DNA from: Zea mays | Taxonomy: Eukaryota; Streptophyta; Magnoliopsida; Poales; Poaceae | Direction: 5' to 3' | Assembly: GCF_902167145.1 (NCBI RefSeq) | Contig: NC_050105.1 | Location: 137,873,988-137,937,987, forward strand | DNA: 64,000 bases | In this document: in pieces, positions 33,441 through 45,146 of the stretch | How the letters are laid out: every line of letters begins with the position of its first letter | Position numbering within the stretch: position 1 is the stretch's first letter | Made by a program: the position numbers and the translations under genes | Notes under the pieces: generated by a model | What the model was told of the DNA's origin: nothing | Databases searched by the model: none | What the model saw: the letters and a program-made list of their open reading frames with translations, nothing else

Positions 33441-36400
33441 GAAGCAGTGCTCGTCGACTTTCTCCGCGCAAACGCCGACGTCTTTGCGTGGAGTCCCTCG
33501 GACATGCCCGGCATACCGAGGGATGTCGCCGAGCACTTGCTGGATATTCGGGCCGGAGCCCGACCCGTCAGGCAGCCTCTGCGCCGATTCGACGAGGAGA
33601 AGCGCAGAGTGATTGGCGAAGAGATCCACAAGCTAATGGCAGCAGGGTTCATCAAAGAGGTATTCCATCCCGAATGGCTTGCCAACCCTGTGCTTGTGAG
33701 GAAGAAAGGGGGGAAATGGCGGATGTGTGTGGACTACACTGATCTCAACAAAGCATGTCCGAAGGTTCCCTACCCTCTGCCTCGCATCGATCAAATCGTG
33801 GATTCCACCGCTGGGTGCGAAACCCTGTCCTTCCTCGATGCCTACTCAGGGTATCACCAGATCCGGATGAAAGAGTCCGACCAGCTCGCGACTTCTTTCA
33901 TCACGCCGTTCGGCATGTACTGCTACGTCACCATGCCGTTCGGTTTGAGGAATGCGGGCGCGACGTATCAGCGGTGCATGAACCATGTGTTCGGCGAACA
34001 CATCGGTCGCACAGTCGAGGCCTACGTCGATGACATCGTAGTCAAGACAAGGAAGGCTTCTGACCTCCTCTCCGACCTTGAAGTGACATTCCGATGTCTC
34101 AAGGCGAAAGGAGTCAAGCTCAATCCCGAGAAGTGTGTCTTCGGGGTGCCCCGAGGCATGCTCCTGGGGTTCATCGTCTCTGAGCGAGGCATTGAAGCCA
34201 ACCCGGAGAAGATCGCGGCCATCACCAGCATGGGACCCATCAAGGACTTAAAAGGTGTACAGAGGGTCGTGGGATGCCTCGCGGCCCTGAGCCGCTTCAT
34301 CTCACGCCTCGGCGAAAGAGGTCTGCCTCTGTACCGCCTCTTAAGGAAGGCCGAGTGTTTCGCTTGGACCCCTGAGGCCGAGGAAGCCCTCGGGAACCTG
34401 AAGGCGCTCCTTACAAAGGCGCCTGTCTTGGTGCCCCCGGCGGATGGAGAAGCCCTCTTGGTCTACGTCGCCGCGACCACTCAGGTGGTTAGCGCCGCGA
34501 TTGTGGTCGAGAGGCAAGAGGAAGGGCATGCATTGCCCGTTTAGAGGCCGGTCTACTTCGTCAGCGAAGTGTTGTCCGAGACCAAGATCCGCTACCCACA
34601 AGTTCAAAAGCTGTTGTATGCTGTGATCCTGACAAGGCGGAAGCTGCGACACTACTTCGAGTCTCATCCGGTAACTGTGGTGTCATCCTTCCCCCTGGGG
34701 GAGATCATCCAGTGCCGAGAGGCCTCGGGCAGGATCGCAAAGTGGGCGGTGGAAATCATGGGAGAAACGATCTCGTTCGCCCCTCGGAAGGCCATCAAGT
34801 CCCAGGTGTTGGCGGACTTCGTGGCCGAATGGGTTGACACCCAGTTGCCGACGGTTCTGATCCAACCGGAGCTCCGGACCATGTTTTTCGACGGGTCGCT
34901 GATGAAGACAGGAGCCGGCGTGGGCCTGCTCTTCATCTCGCCCCTCGGAAAGCACTTGCGCTACGTGCTGCGCCTCCATTTCCCGGCGTCCAACAATGTG
35001 GCCGAGTACGAAGCTCTGGTCAACGGGTTGCGGATCGCCATCGAGCTAGGGGTCAGACGCCTCGACGCCCGCGGTGATTCGCAGCTCGTCATCGACCAAG
35101 TTATGAAGAACTCCCACTGCCGCGACCCGAAGATGGAGGCCTACTGCGACGAGGTTCGGCGCCTGGAAGACAAGTCTTCGGGCTCGAGCTCAACCACATC
35201 GCTCGGCGCTACAACGAAACCGCAGACGAGCTGGCTAAAATAGCCTCGGGGCGAACGACGGTCCCCCCGGACGTCTTCTCCCGGGATCTGCATCAACCCT
35301 CTGTCAAGATCGACGACGCGCCCGAGCCCGAGGTACCCTCGGCTCAGCCCGAGGCACCCTCGGCACAGCCCGAGGTACCCTCGGCCCCCGAGGGCGAGGC
35401 ACTAAACATCGAGGAAGAGCAGAGCGGGGCCACGCCTGATCGAGATTGGCAGGCCCCGTACCTGCAATATCTCCGTCGAGGCGAGCTACCCCCCGACCAA
35501 GTCGAGGCTCGGCGGGTAGCGCGACGCGCCAAGTCGTTCGTCTTGCTGGGCGATGAAGAAGAGCTCTACCATCGCAGCCCCTCGGGCATCCTCCAGCGAT
35601 GCATCTCCATCGCCGAAGGTCGGGAACTGCTGCAAGAAATACACTCGGGGGCTTGCGGCCATCACGCAGCGCCCCGAGCCCTTGTCGGGAATGCTTTCCG
35701 GCAAGGCTTCTACTGGCCAACGGCGGTGGGTGACACCACTAGAATTGTCCGCACCTGCGAAGGGTGCCAATTCTATGCAAAGCAGACCCACCTGCCCGCT
35801 CAGGCTCTGCAGACAATACCCATCACCTGGCCCTTCACTGTATGGGGTCTGGACCTCGTCGGTCCCTTGCAGAAGGCGCCCGGGGGCTACACGCACCTGC
35901 TGGTCGCCATCGACAAATTCTCCAAGTGGATCGAGGTCCGACCTCTGAACAGCATCAGGTCCGAGCAGGCGGTGGCGTTCTTCACCAACGTCATCCATCG
36001 CTTCGGAGTCCCGAACTCCATCATCACCGACAACGGCACCCAGTTCACCGGCAAAAAATTCTTGGATTTTTGCGAGGATCACCATATCTGGGTGGACTGG
36101 GCCGCCGTGGCTCATCCCATGTCGAATGGGCAAGTGGAGCGTGCCAACGGCATGATTCTACAAGGGCTCAAGCCTCGGATCTACAACGACCTCAACAAGT
36201 TCGGCAAGCGGTGGATGAAGGAACTCCCCTCGGTGGTCTGGAGCCTAAGGACGACGCCGAGTCGTGCCACGGGTTTCACGCCGTTTTTCCTGGTCTACGG
36301 GGCTGAAGCTATCTTGCCCACTGACCTGGAATACGGCTCCCCGAGGACGAGGGCCTACGCCGATCAAAGCAACCAAGCTAGCCGAGAAGAATCGCTGGAC

Positions 36401-36688
36401 CAGCTGGAGGAGGCTCGGGACAGGGCCTTACTACACTCGGCGCGGTACCAGCAGTCCCCGCGACGCTACCACGCCCGAGGGGTCCGGTCCCGAGACCTCC
36501 AGGTGGGCGATCTGGTGCTTCGGCTGCGGCAAGACGCCCGAGGGAGGCACAAGCTCACGCCCCCCTGGGAAGGGCCATTCGTCATCGCCAAAGTTCTGAA
36601 GCCCGGAACATACAAGCTGGCCAACAATCAAGGTGAGATCTACGGCAACGCTTGGAACATCAAACAGCTACGTCGCTTCTACCCTTAA
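33441..36688 (+). pseudogene. pol: Gypsy C pol with one nonsense change and one frameshift
   Basis: RT (NPVLVRKKGGKWRMCVDYT, AYVDDIVVK) is intact. A CAG codon (PVQRPVYF in B) is TAG at 34542-34544 in the first RNase H. The frame continues into the second, archaeal-type RNase H (MFFDGSLMKTGAG at about 34881). Near 35174 one T is missing relative to B (GACAAGTC versus GACAAGTTC), so the frame shifts before the last catalytic Asp. Downstream the original frame returns with a shortened heptad linker (three PEVPSAQ units, 35321-35392). A full integrase follows (35543-36688, 381 codons) with GLDLVGP, TDNGTQF and QVERANG. Residual enzyme activity from separate pieces is unlikely. Confidence 0.9.
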
Positions 36689-39600
36689 GATGTTTCCAAG
36701 TTGTTCATATACCTCGCACCTATGCAAAGTTTAGTCGTCAAGGAAGGGTCGGCCTAGCCTCGGCAAAGCCCGACCCTCCCTTGGGGGCTAAAAGGGGGGA
36801 GACCCCCTCTGCGTCGAATTTTTCCTCGAAAAAGGATCTCTTTTCAGCAGGATTACTTTCGTGCTTCTTGACTACTTCGGAAAGCGGATCCTGGAAACGA
36901 CGGAGTACACGTAAGCAGCCAAGGCCGACCGAGCCGAGGGACTCCTACGCCTCCGGGATACGGATACCTCACTCATCACCTTCTGCGAGAAGTAACTCGC
37001 GCTCGGATAAAGCGACTCCGTGGACCGAACAAGTCTTCACGTTCGGAAGCTCTCCTGCCGAAGCAGTCCTTCAAGCTTTCTCGACTAAGTCGGGGACATG
37101 GCCTCATGGACGGGTGAAAGTACGCGTAAGCGGCAAGGCCGACCGAGCCGAGGGATTCCCACGCCTCTGGGATACGGATACCTCACTCGTCCCTTCCGCG
37201 AGAAGCAACTCTCGCTCACACAAACATCCCTGTTACCGACAGAGTCCAGATGCTCGAAACAAGAGGAAAAAAGACGCAGCTTCGCAAGCACGGCGAGGGT
37301 GTGTTTTCTGGCCTCGGCGGCCGCAGAAGGCACACGCTACAAGACGATCTGATCCTGCAGGCTCGGGTCTTCACGATGAAGGGAGCCGTAGCACCCTCGG
37401 CATCGACGACGTCTTCAGCAAAGTCCGACCCAGCCTCGGACGGTGACGCGGTCCAGGGACTCCTCCGGGAATCCGGCCCGAGCAGGCGGCTCGGCCGGTT
37501 ACCCCTGGGGCCTCGGCCAACCGGCTTCCAAGGGCGCCAGCCCGACCCGAGGCCTCGGCTGATCGACTTTGGCGTCGGCTCTGCTGACGGACAACACGGC
37601 TAGGCTCCGGCCAACCAGGTTCCCATTCTCGAGCCAACTCCGCCTCTGTTCATACTGATATCGCTACCCCTGGCCTCGGCTCATCGAAGGGCGGCCGAGG
37701 GGTCTCTTTAACTGAGCTAGAGGAGCCCCAGACAACAAGGCCGATCGGGCCGAGGGATTCCTACGCCTCCGGGATACGGATACCTCACTCGTCACCTTGA
37801 CACGGGGCGACTCGTGCTTGGTAAAGCGGTTCAGATAATCAATAGGCGAGACTTAGCGCTCGAAAATGAGAAAAAAACACGGCTCCGTGCCAAAATTACA
37901 TACATGTTCAGGCCCCGACAGCCGCAATGAACAAACTCACCGGCACTCGAGGTGCCATCACAAACGGAACTCCGGTTCCGTCCCCGAGGGTACGAGCGAC
38001 CTCGGGCCTGCGGGGTGACGAACGCCGGGAGGCTCGCCAGCGACTTCTGCAGCGGCAGCCATGGCCCCAGGTGAACGCGGCCACCGGAAGGCTCTTGTTC
38101 GCGGTCCCGCTCAAGGGATGCGAACAAGCCATCAAAGCCAAAGAGCGGGCCGCTCCCAAGCGCTCCGGTAGATCCTCGCTGCCGTCCTCGCCTCGAATGC
38201 GAGGGGGAAGACGGAATGTTGCATCCTAGCTGGACAGCAACAGTTCGCCTTCCCCGGCATGACTGGAGGACGACTCCGTCGTAGCGCGGGAGGACGATTG
38301 CCACCACCAGAAGCTGGAAGAGGAGGTGGTTCGCCGACCCGCACACGAGGTAGAGCCCCGGCTCGCCTCGACCCCCGCCCCAGCGAGGATGACGAACACA
38401 CCCGATGCTGAGGGCGGGATCACAGCCTGGTTTGCCTCTCCCCATCCAGGAGCTGGAGGTCACCGTCTTGGGTGGCCACCGGCGGAAGGGAGCAACCAGG
38501 CTGCCTGATGAAAATCCTTGAAGCCGAACGATGGCTGAGAGGTACCAGCTCCCATGGAGTTGCGTTCCTCCAACGAGGAGGCGGAAAGGCGGCGGATACC
38601 CCCCACCCGGGGGCTTGGAAGATGGAAAGACACGACGCATAAGGGAGGAAGAAGACATGGTTGCCTTCTGAAAGGAGTCTCCCTCCTTTTAAAGGCAACT
38701 CTCCCTACGTGCGCCCCCAGACGCCGCGGGCTGAGTCTTCTCCAACACGCTCCAAGGCCCTCCCCTGCGACTCGGGGGCTGGGTCCCGCATGTCATGCAA
38801 ACCGGCTCAGGGCAGAAGAAGCCAAACCGCCGCGCGTGGTGCGCACGACCGTCCAGCGGTTACAAGCGACCCCCCACTTTTGCCCAGACCAACGGGCGGA
38901 AGGGGCGGGCAGCCATGCAGGTGGCATGCAATCGCGCCAGGTGGACGCGCTTCTCCGACTTCTAACACGACAGCTTGGAAGCCCAGGCCCACGCGACAAG
39001 CAACCGGCGCGCCAGTTGCTGCATGCAAGCAACCGCACCGCCACTTGTGCCACCGTCGCACCTCTTCGGTTGCGGAGCCTATGCCGCGACTCGAGGCGAC
39101 CCAGCAGCGCCAGCCTGGCGCGTTGGTCAAAGCGACCGAAAGTGGGCCGGCAGTAATGGCGGTGGCAGGCGGGCGGGCGCAGCAGTCACGTCGCCAGCCA
39201 GGCTCACGTCTCATCCTGGGACAGCAAGAGAGCCTCCTCCCACGGTGTGAAGACGGAGCACCCGTGACCCGTTCCTCGAACGGATCGCGCACGCGCAACG
39301 GCCGCCCCGCCAACCACTCGCCCCGTCGCATTAACTCCGTGGCGGGACGGGCGGCGCCTCTGACGGGAGGAGCGCGCGACGCTTCACCTTCGCCGTAATA
39401 ACCGCGTCAGAAAAGGTACGCCACGTCGTTCGATTTCGTATCCTTTTCCTTTTTCCTCTTTCTCTATCTCTTGCAACAGGGACCGGGAAAGGGGGATACC
39501 CCGAAAAGGATCCTTCTCCGCGAAGGAACCGGGCTCCGAGCCCCCCCTACTGATCAGGGGTTCGAAGACTGGCCCTCCGAAGGGTTCAACAGTCGCCTCA

Positions 39601-40485
39601 GATCGCGTGGGCCCGACACCCACTACTGGTCAGGGGTTCGAAGGCCAGCCCCCCGAAGGGTTCCATGGCCGCCTCAGGCTACTCGGGCTCCGCGCCCATT
39701 ACTGATCAGGGGTTCGAAGGCTGGCCCCCGAAGGGTTCACAGTCGCCTCAGACACCGAGCGAGGGATGACCAGGGGTACGTTCGATACATAACCAAGGCT
39801 CGGGCTGCGCTCCCGAGGTACCCTAGGACATTTCCAAGACCAGCGGGAACGATCTTGTAACGGAATCCCATCGGAGGGAGGCATCGAGCCCTCGGACCCC
39901 GTCGCCAGGGGACCGGGTCCGGCAAGTCACCCGCAGGTACTTTTGGGCGTGCCTCTGGGCCCCTAGCCGACCCCCAACGAACGGGGCACGGACGTCCACT
40001 CGGATTACCCGCTTGCAGCTCACCGGAGACACCATGTTCGGTGCCCATCGAGGGTAACATGGCGCACTCCCCCCCTCCTCCTTGCGGAAAGGCGACGTAG
40101 GGGCGTATGTAAAAAGCCGAGTCTGTCCCTGATCGTCCTCTCGCCCTGTGCAGAGGCTCGGGGGCTGCTCTCGCAAAAACCGGCTCCGGCCAAACCGTTG
40201 ACAGCGTCAACATACCAGCCCGAGAGCTTGGGCCCCGACCGTGCACCCGGGCTACGGCCAGTTCGCATGAGGGAACGACCAGACCAGCCGAAGCATTACG
40301 CAAGGTATTAAGACCTCGAAGGAGTGTAACCACTCCTCCGAGGCCTCGGGGGCTACACCCGGCGGGTGCGCTCGCGCGCACCCACCGGAACAAAATGCAA
40401 CCGAGAAAGGCTGGTCCCCTTGCAAAAAAGTGCGACGAAAGCCTCCAAGCGAGTGCTAACACTCCCTTCGAGGCTCGGGGGCTAC
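36689..40485 (+). other. Gypsy C long 3' internal region (3.8 kb), no core domains
   Basis: Counterpart of 15236-19085 in Gypsy B. Three copies of the GAGGGA(T/C)TCC...GATACGGATACCTCAC module lie near 36940, 37145 and 37740. The CAGGGGTTCGAAGG module occurs three to four times at 39540-39750. The polypurine tract CGAGGCTCGGGGGCTAC ends at 40485. Open frames occur in both senses (38554-39156, 38661-39398 sense; 38658-37831, 40516-39737 antisense), none with a recognisable domain. Confidence 0.8.
37831..38658 (-). other. Antisense ORF (275 codons) in Gypsy C 3' region, unknown
   Basis: The ATG at 38658 (MSSSSLMRRVFPSSKPP) lies about 30 bp downstream of a TTTAAAAGG box (about 38687-38695, minus strand). 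The frame runs 275 codons to LNMYVILARSRVFFSF. The first 50 or so residues match the Gypsy B antisense frame at 17049 closely, with a few replacements. No domain or family is recognised; composition is rich in Arg, Gly and Ser. Elements of this clade can carry extra, sometimes antisense, genes here. Coding status is unproven. Confidence 0.35.
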
Positions 40486-42114
40486 TGTCGGGGACCATAA
40501 TTAGGGGTACCCTCAAGACGCCTAATTCTCAGCTGGTAACCCCCATCAGCATAAAGCTGCAAAGGCCTGATGGGTACGATTAAGTCAGGGATCAGTCCAC
40601 ACGAGTGACTCGATCACGCTTCACCCGAGCCTAGCCTCGGCCAAGGGCAGCCGACCTCGAGAGACTTCTGTCTCGCCCGAGGCCCCCCTTTTTACGGCGG
40701 ACACATCACAGGCTCGCCCGAGGCCTTGGCTTCGCTCAGAAGCAACCCTGACTAAATCGCCACACCGACTGACCAAATTGCAGGAGCCTTTAACGCAAAG
40801 GTGGCCTGACACCTTTATCCTGACACGCGCCCCCCCGGCAGAGCCGAAGTGACCGCCGTCACTCCACCGCTCCACTGACCAGTCTGACAGAAGGACAGCG
40901 CCGCCTGCGCCACTCCGAATGCGGTACCACTCGACGGAGTGAATCTGACAGGCAGTCAGGCCTTGCCAAAGGCGCCACGGCGAACTCCGCTCCGCCCGAC
41001 CCCAGGGCTCGGACTCGGGCTAAGACTCGGAAGACGGCGAACTCCGCTCCGCCCGACCCCAGGGCTCGGACTCGGGCTAAGACCCAAAAGACGGCGAACT
41101 CCGCTCCGCCCGACCCTAGGGCTCGGACTCGGGCTAAGACCCGGAAGACGGCGAACTCCGCTCCGCCCGACCCCAGGGCTCGAACTCGGGCTAAGACCCG
41201 GAAGACGGCGAACTCCGCTCCGCCCGACCCCAGGGCTCGGATTTGGGCTAAGACCCGGAAGACGACGAAACTCCGCCTCGCCCGACCCCAGGGCTCGGAC
41301 TCCGCCCTGGCCTCGGCCGGACGACCTCCGCCTCGCCCGACCCCATGGCTCGGACTCGGCCTCGGCAACAGAGGACAGACTCGACCTCGGCTTCGGAGGA
41401 GCCCCCACGTCACCCTGCCTAGGGCACAGACCCGCCACGTCAACAGAGAGCGCCATCATCGTCCTACCCCGAATCGACTCGGGTCACGGAGAACAAGACC
41501 GGCGTCCCATCCGGCCAGCTCCGCCGGATGGGCAATGATGGCGCTCCACAAGCTCTGTGACGACGGCGGCCCCCAGCTCTCTTACGGAAGCAGGGCGACG
41601 TCAGCAAGGACTCGACCGCTCCAACAGCTGTCCCTCCGCCAGGCTCCGTCGCACCTCCGACAGCCACGACATCACGCCAGCAAGGTGCCAAGACCTCTCC
41701 GGCTGCCACATTGGCATGTACCTAGGGCGCTAGCTCTCGCTCCGCTAGACACGTAGCACTCTGCTACACCCCCCATTGTACACCTGGATCCTCTCCTTAC
41801 GACTATAAAAGGGAGGACCAGGGCCTTCTGAGAGAAGGTTGGCCGCGCGGGACCGAGGACGGAACAGGCGCTCTCTTGGGGCCGCTCGCTTCCCTCACCC
41901 GCGTGGACGCTTGTAACCCCCCTACTGCAAGCGCACCCGACCTGGGCGCGGGACGAACACGAAGGCCGCGGGACTTCCACCTCTCTCACGCTCGGCTCCG
42001 GCCACCTCGCCTCTCCCCCCTTCGCGCTCGCCCACGCGCTCGACCCATCTGGGCTGGGGCACGCAGCACACTCACTCGTCGGCTTAGGGACCCCCCTGTC
42101 TCGAAACGCCGACA
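40486..42114 (+). repeat. Gypsy C 3' LTR (1629 bp)
   Basis: Same ends as the 5' LTR, with five instead of six 57-bp units, which explains the 56-bp net length difference together with one extra base in a C run. TATA box at 41804-41813. Confidence 0.95.
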
Positions 42115-42119
42115 CGATC
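42115..42119. repeat. Gypsy C target duplication, right (CGATC)
   Basis: Exact match to 28442-28446. Confidence 0.97.
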
Positions 42120-43122
42120 CAACTCTTTTTACTAAGACTTGCGACGGTGATCTTTTTGTGTGCCAAATTTATGTCGATGACATAATATTTGGTTCTACTA
42201 ACCAAAAGTCTTGTGAAGAGTTTAGCAGGGTTATGATGCAGAAATTCGAGATATCGATGATGGGCGAGTTGAACTACTTCCTTGGGTTTCAAGTGAAGCA
42301 ACTCAAGGACGGCACCTTCATCTCCCAAACAAAGTACACGCAAGACTTGCTGAAGCGGTTTGGGATGAAGGAAGCCAAGCCGCAAAGACTCCGATGGGGA
42401 CCGACGGACACACCGACCTCAACAAAGGAGGTAAGTCCGTTGATCAAAAAGCATACCGGTCAATGATAGGGTCTTTACTTTATTTATGTGCTAGTAGACC
42501 GGACATTATGCTTAGCGTATGCATGTGTGCTAGATTTCAATCCGATCCTAAGGAGTGTCACTTAGTGGCGGTGAAGCGAATTCTTAGATATTTGGTTGCT
42601 ACGCCTTGCTTCGGGCTCTGGTATCCAAAAGGGTCTACCTTTGACTTGGTTGGATACTCAGATTCCGACTATGCTGGATGTAAGGTCGATAGGAAGAGTA
42701 CATCGGGGACGTGCCAATTCTTAGGAAGGTCCCTGGTGTCGTGGAACTCTAAGAAACAAACTTCCGTTGCCCTATCCACCGCTGAGGCCGAGTATGTTGC
42801 CGCAGGACAGTGTTGCGCGCAACTACTTTGGATGAGGCAAACCCTCCGGGACTTTGGCTACAATCTGAGCAAAGTCCCACTCCTATGTGACAATGAGAGT
42901 GCTATCCGCATGGCGGAAAATCCTGTTGAACACAGCCGCACAAAGCACATTGACATCCGGCATCACTTTTTGAGAGACCACCAGCAAAAGGGAGATATCG
43001 AAGTGTTTCATGTTAGCACCGAGAACCAGCTAGCCGATATCTTTACCAAGCCTCTAGATGAGAAGACCTTTTGCAGGTTGCGTAGTGAGCTAAATGTCTT
43101 AGATTCGCGGAACTTGGATTGA
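42120..43122 (+). pseudogene. pol: Copia pol part 3: RT catalytic end and RNase H, with one frameshift
   Basis: The frame resumes with PTLFTKTCDGDLFVCQIYVDD: the RT active-site box interrupted from its upstream half by Gypsy C. Family-typical FEISMMGELNYFLGFQVKQ follows. Near 42381 (AAGCCGCAAAG) one base is missing relative to the expected frame. The frame starting at 42394 (MGTDGHTDLNKGGKSVD) then runs 242 codons. It contains Copia RNase H with D in GYSDSDYAGC, E in STAEAEYVAA, D in LLCDNESAIRM and D in QLADIFTKPL, ending at TGA 43120-43122. Confidence 0.92.
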
Positions 43123-43908
43123 ATTGTAGCATACATGTGTTTATGCCTTTGATCATGTTCATTCTGCATTTTGTTGCTTATTGTGGTGCTCAAGTTGTAC
43201 AAACATTCCCTGGACCTCACAAGTCCTTGTGTAAGTGATGCACATATTTAGGGGGAGTTCTGCTACAACTTGACCCTTTGAGACTAACCATATGCTTGAG
43301 TTTGGTTGTTTTAGCCTCAAAGGAGGATTGAAAGGAAAAGGTGGACTTGGACCATACAAGACTTCCACTGCACTCCGATGAAAAGAGTAACTATTCCAAG
43401 TTCATCTTTAAACTCTTATTGCCTATTTGCTCTTATTTGAAGAATTTGGTGAGGCAATGGGGTTAAAGGGCCAAGATTGATCCCGTTTTGGTGCTTGATG
43501 CCAAAGGGGGAGAAAATAAAGGCCAAAGCAATAGATGGATCAGCTACCACTTGAGAAACTTTGAAAATAGTAGAATAGAGCTTTTGGTTTGTCAAAACTC
43601 TTGCATTGTCTCTTTTGTCAAAAGTTGGCCTCTTGTGGGGAGAAGTGTTGATTATGGGAAATAGGGGGAGTTTTTGAAATCTTTGATCAATCTCTTTTGG
43701 AATGACTCTCTTTATGCTTCAACATGTGTGTTTGACTTAGAGATAGAGATTTGAGTTTGATTTGCAAAAACAAACCAAGTGGTGGCAAAGGATGATCCAT
43801 ATATGCCAAAATTAAATCAAAATAAATTTGAGTTTTATTTGAAGTGATATTGCACTTGTTCTAGTTGCTTTATGTTGTGTTGGCATAAATCACCAAAAAG
43901 GGGGAGAT
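43123..43908 (+). other. Copia 3' untranslated region and polypurine tract
   Basis: 786 bp between the pol stop and the 3' LTR, AT-rich, without a convincing ORF or domain; it holds no envelope-like gene. AAAAAGGGGGAGAT at 43895-43908, directly before the LTR, is the polypurine tract for plus-strand priming. Confidence 0.8.
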
Positions 43909-45141
43909 TGAAAGGGAAATGTGCCCTTGGGCCATTTCTAAGTATTTTGGTGATTGAGTGCCAACACAAGTGCTTAAATGTGAATCTATACCCATGGATG
44001 GACAAAGTGCAAATCAAGAGTAAAGGTATGTTTCTAAGCCTTAGTACATTGTTTTGAGGACTAATGTATTGTGTCTAAGTGCTTGAAACAGGAGAAATCG
44101 AGTCAGAGAAAAGTTGGCTGTGTACAGCCAAAAGGCTGTTCGGTCTGGAGCACCGGACTGTCCGGTGGTGCACCGGACAGTGTCCGATGCACCAGGCTGA
44201 CTCGGCGTGAAGTGGCCGCTCTCGAGAATTCGCCGACAGCGTACGGCTAAAATTCACCGGACTGTCCGGTGTGCACCGGACTGTCCGGTGAGCCAACGGT
44301 CGGCCGGGCCAACGGTCGGCCGCGCGATCTGCGCGGGACACGTGGCCGAGCCAACGGCTAGAAGGGGGCACCGGACTGTCCGGTGCGCCAACGGCTCCAA
44401 GTCTGCCAACGGTCGGCTTCACCAATTAAGGAAGGAAATCGGGCACCGGACACTGTCCGGTGTGCACCGGACTGTCCGGTGCGCCCGACGACAGAAGGCA
44501 AGGATGGCCTTCCAGATTTGTTCTCAACGGCTCCTAGCTGCCTTGGGGCTATAAAAGGGACCCCTAGGCGCATGGAGGAGTACAACAAGCAACCTTAGAG
44601 CATTCTTGATCATCCACACTCAGTCTTTGCGCATTCGTTTGTCATTCTCAGTGATTCGAGCTCCGTTCTAGTGAGAACTTTGAGATAGTCTTTTGAGCTC
44701 GATTCTTGGCCGTGTGTGTGCGCATTTTGCTGTGGATTTGTGTGTGTTGCTTCCCTCCCTTACTCCGTGCTTCTTTGTGAACTTCAAGTGTAAGGGTGAG
44801 AGACTCCAAGTTGTGGAGATTCCTCGTGAACGCGATAAGAAAAGAAAAGCATAACACTGTGGTATTCAAGTTGATCATTGGATCACTTGAGAGGAGTTGA
44901 GTGCAACTCTCGTCCGTTGGGACGCCACAACGTGGAGTAGGCAAGTTTTGTACTTGGCCGAACCACGGGATAAATCACTATGTCTTCTCTGTGTTGAATT
45001 CCTTGTGGTTATCGTATTGTGCAAGATCTTCTCTCTAGCCACGTGGCATTAACTGTGCTAACGCTTAATCAAAGTTTTGTGGCTTAAGTTTTTAAGTTTT
45101 ACAGGATCACCTATTCACCCCCCCCCCTCTAGGTGCTCTCA
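43909..45141 (+). repeat. Copia 3' LTR (1233 bp)
   Basis: Same TGAAAGGG...GCTCTCA ends as the 5' LTR. It lacks about 21 bp of the GTCCGGTG array and has a longer C run near its end. Confidence 0.95.
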
Positions 45142-45146
45142 AACCA
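45142..45146. repeat. Copia target site duplication, right (AACCA)
   Basis: Directly follows the LTR CA and matches 8669-8673. Confidence 0.95.

Larger units (their letters stand above)
28447..42114 (+). mobile_element. Gypsy C: complete Huck-like Tat-lineage retrotransposon, 13,668 bp, plus strand
   Basis: LTRs at 28447-30131 (1685 bp) and 40486-42114 (1629 bp), with CGATC duplications. Layout is as in A and B, but in the opposite orientation. It differs from them by scattered substitutions and small indels, so it belongs to another sublineage. Its LTRs differ from each other by about 1% by eye plus one 57-bp unit. Lesions are a TAG in gag, a TAG in RNase H and a one-base deletion in the second RNase H. 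Confidence 0.96.
8674..45141 (+). mobile_element. Copia element, Opie/Ji-type (SIRE/Maximus lineage), split by two Gypsy insertions
   Basis: TG...CA LTRs at 8674-9924 and 43909-45141 are flanked by identical 5-bp duplications AACCA (8669-8673 and 45142-45146), which proves one insertion event across 36.5 kb. Copia sequence occupies 8674-13525, 27401-28446 and 42120-45141, about 8.9 kb. Domain order is Gag, protease, integrase, RT, RNase H, as in Copia. The inserts are Gypsy B and Gypsy C, each with its own 5-bp duplication, and the Copia reading frames resume exactly after each. Two small frameshifts (near 11957 and 42381) are independent of the insertions. Confidence 0.95.

Noticed and set aside
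43123..43908. Search for an envelope-like gene after Copia pol, as found in some SIRE elements
   Set aside because: No open frame longer than about 70 codons and no membrane segment in this interval.
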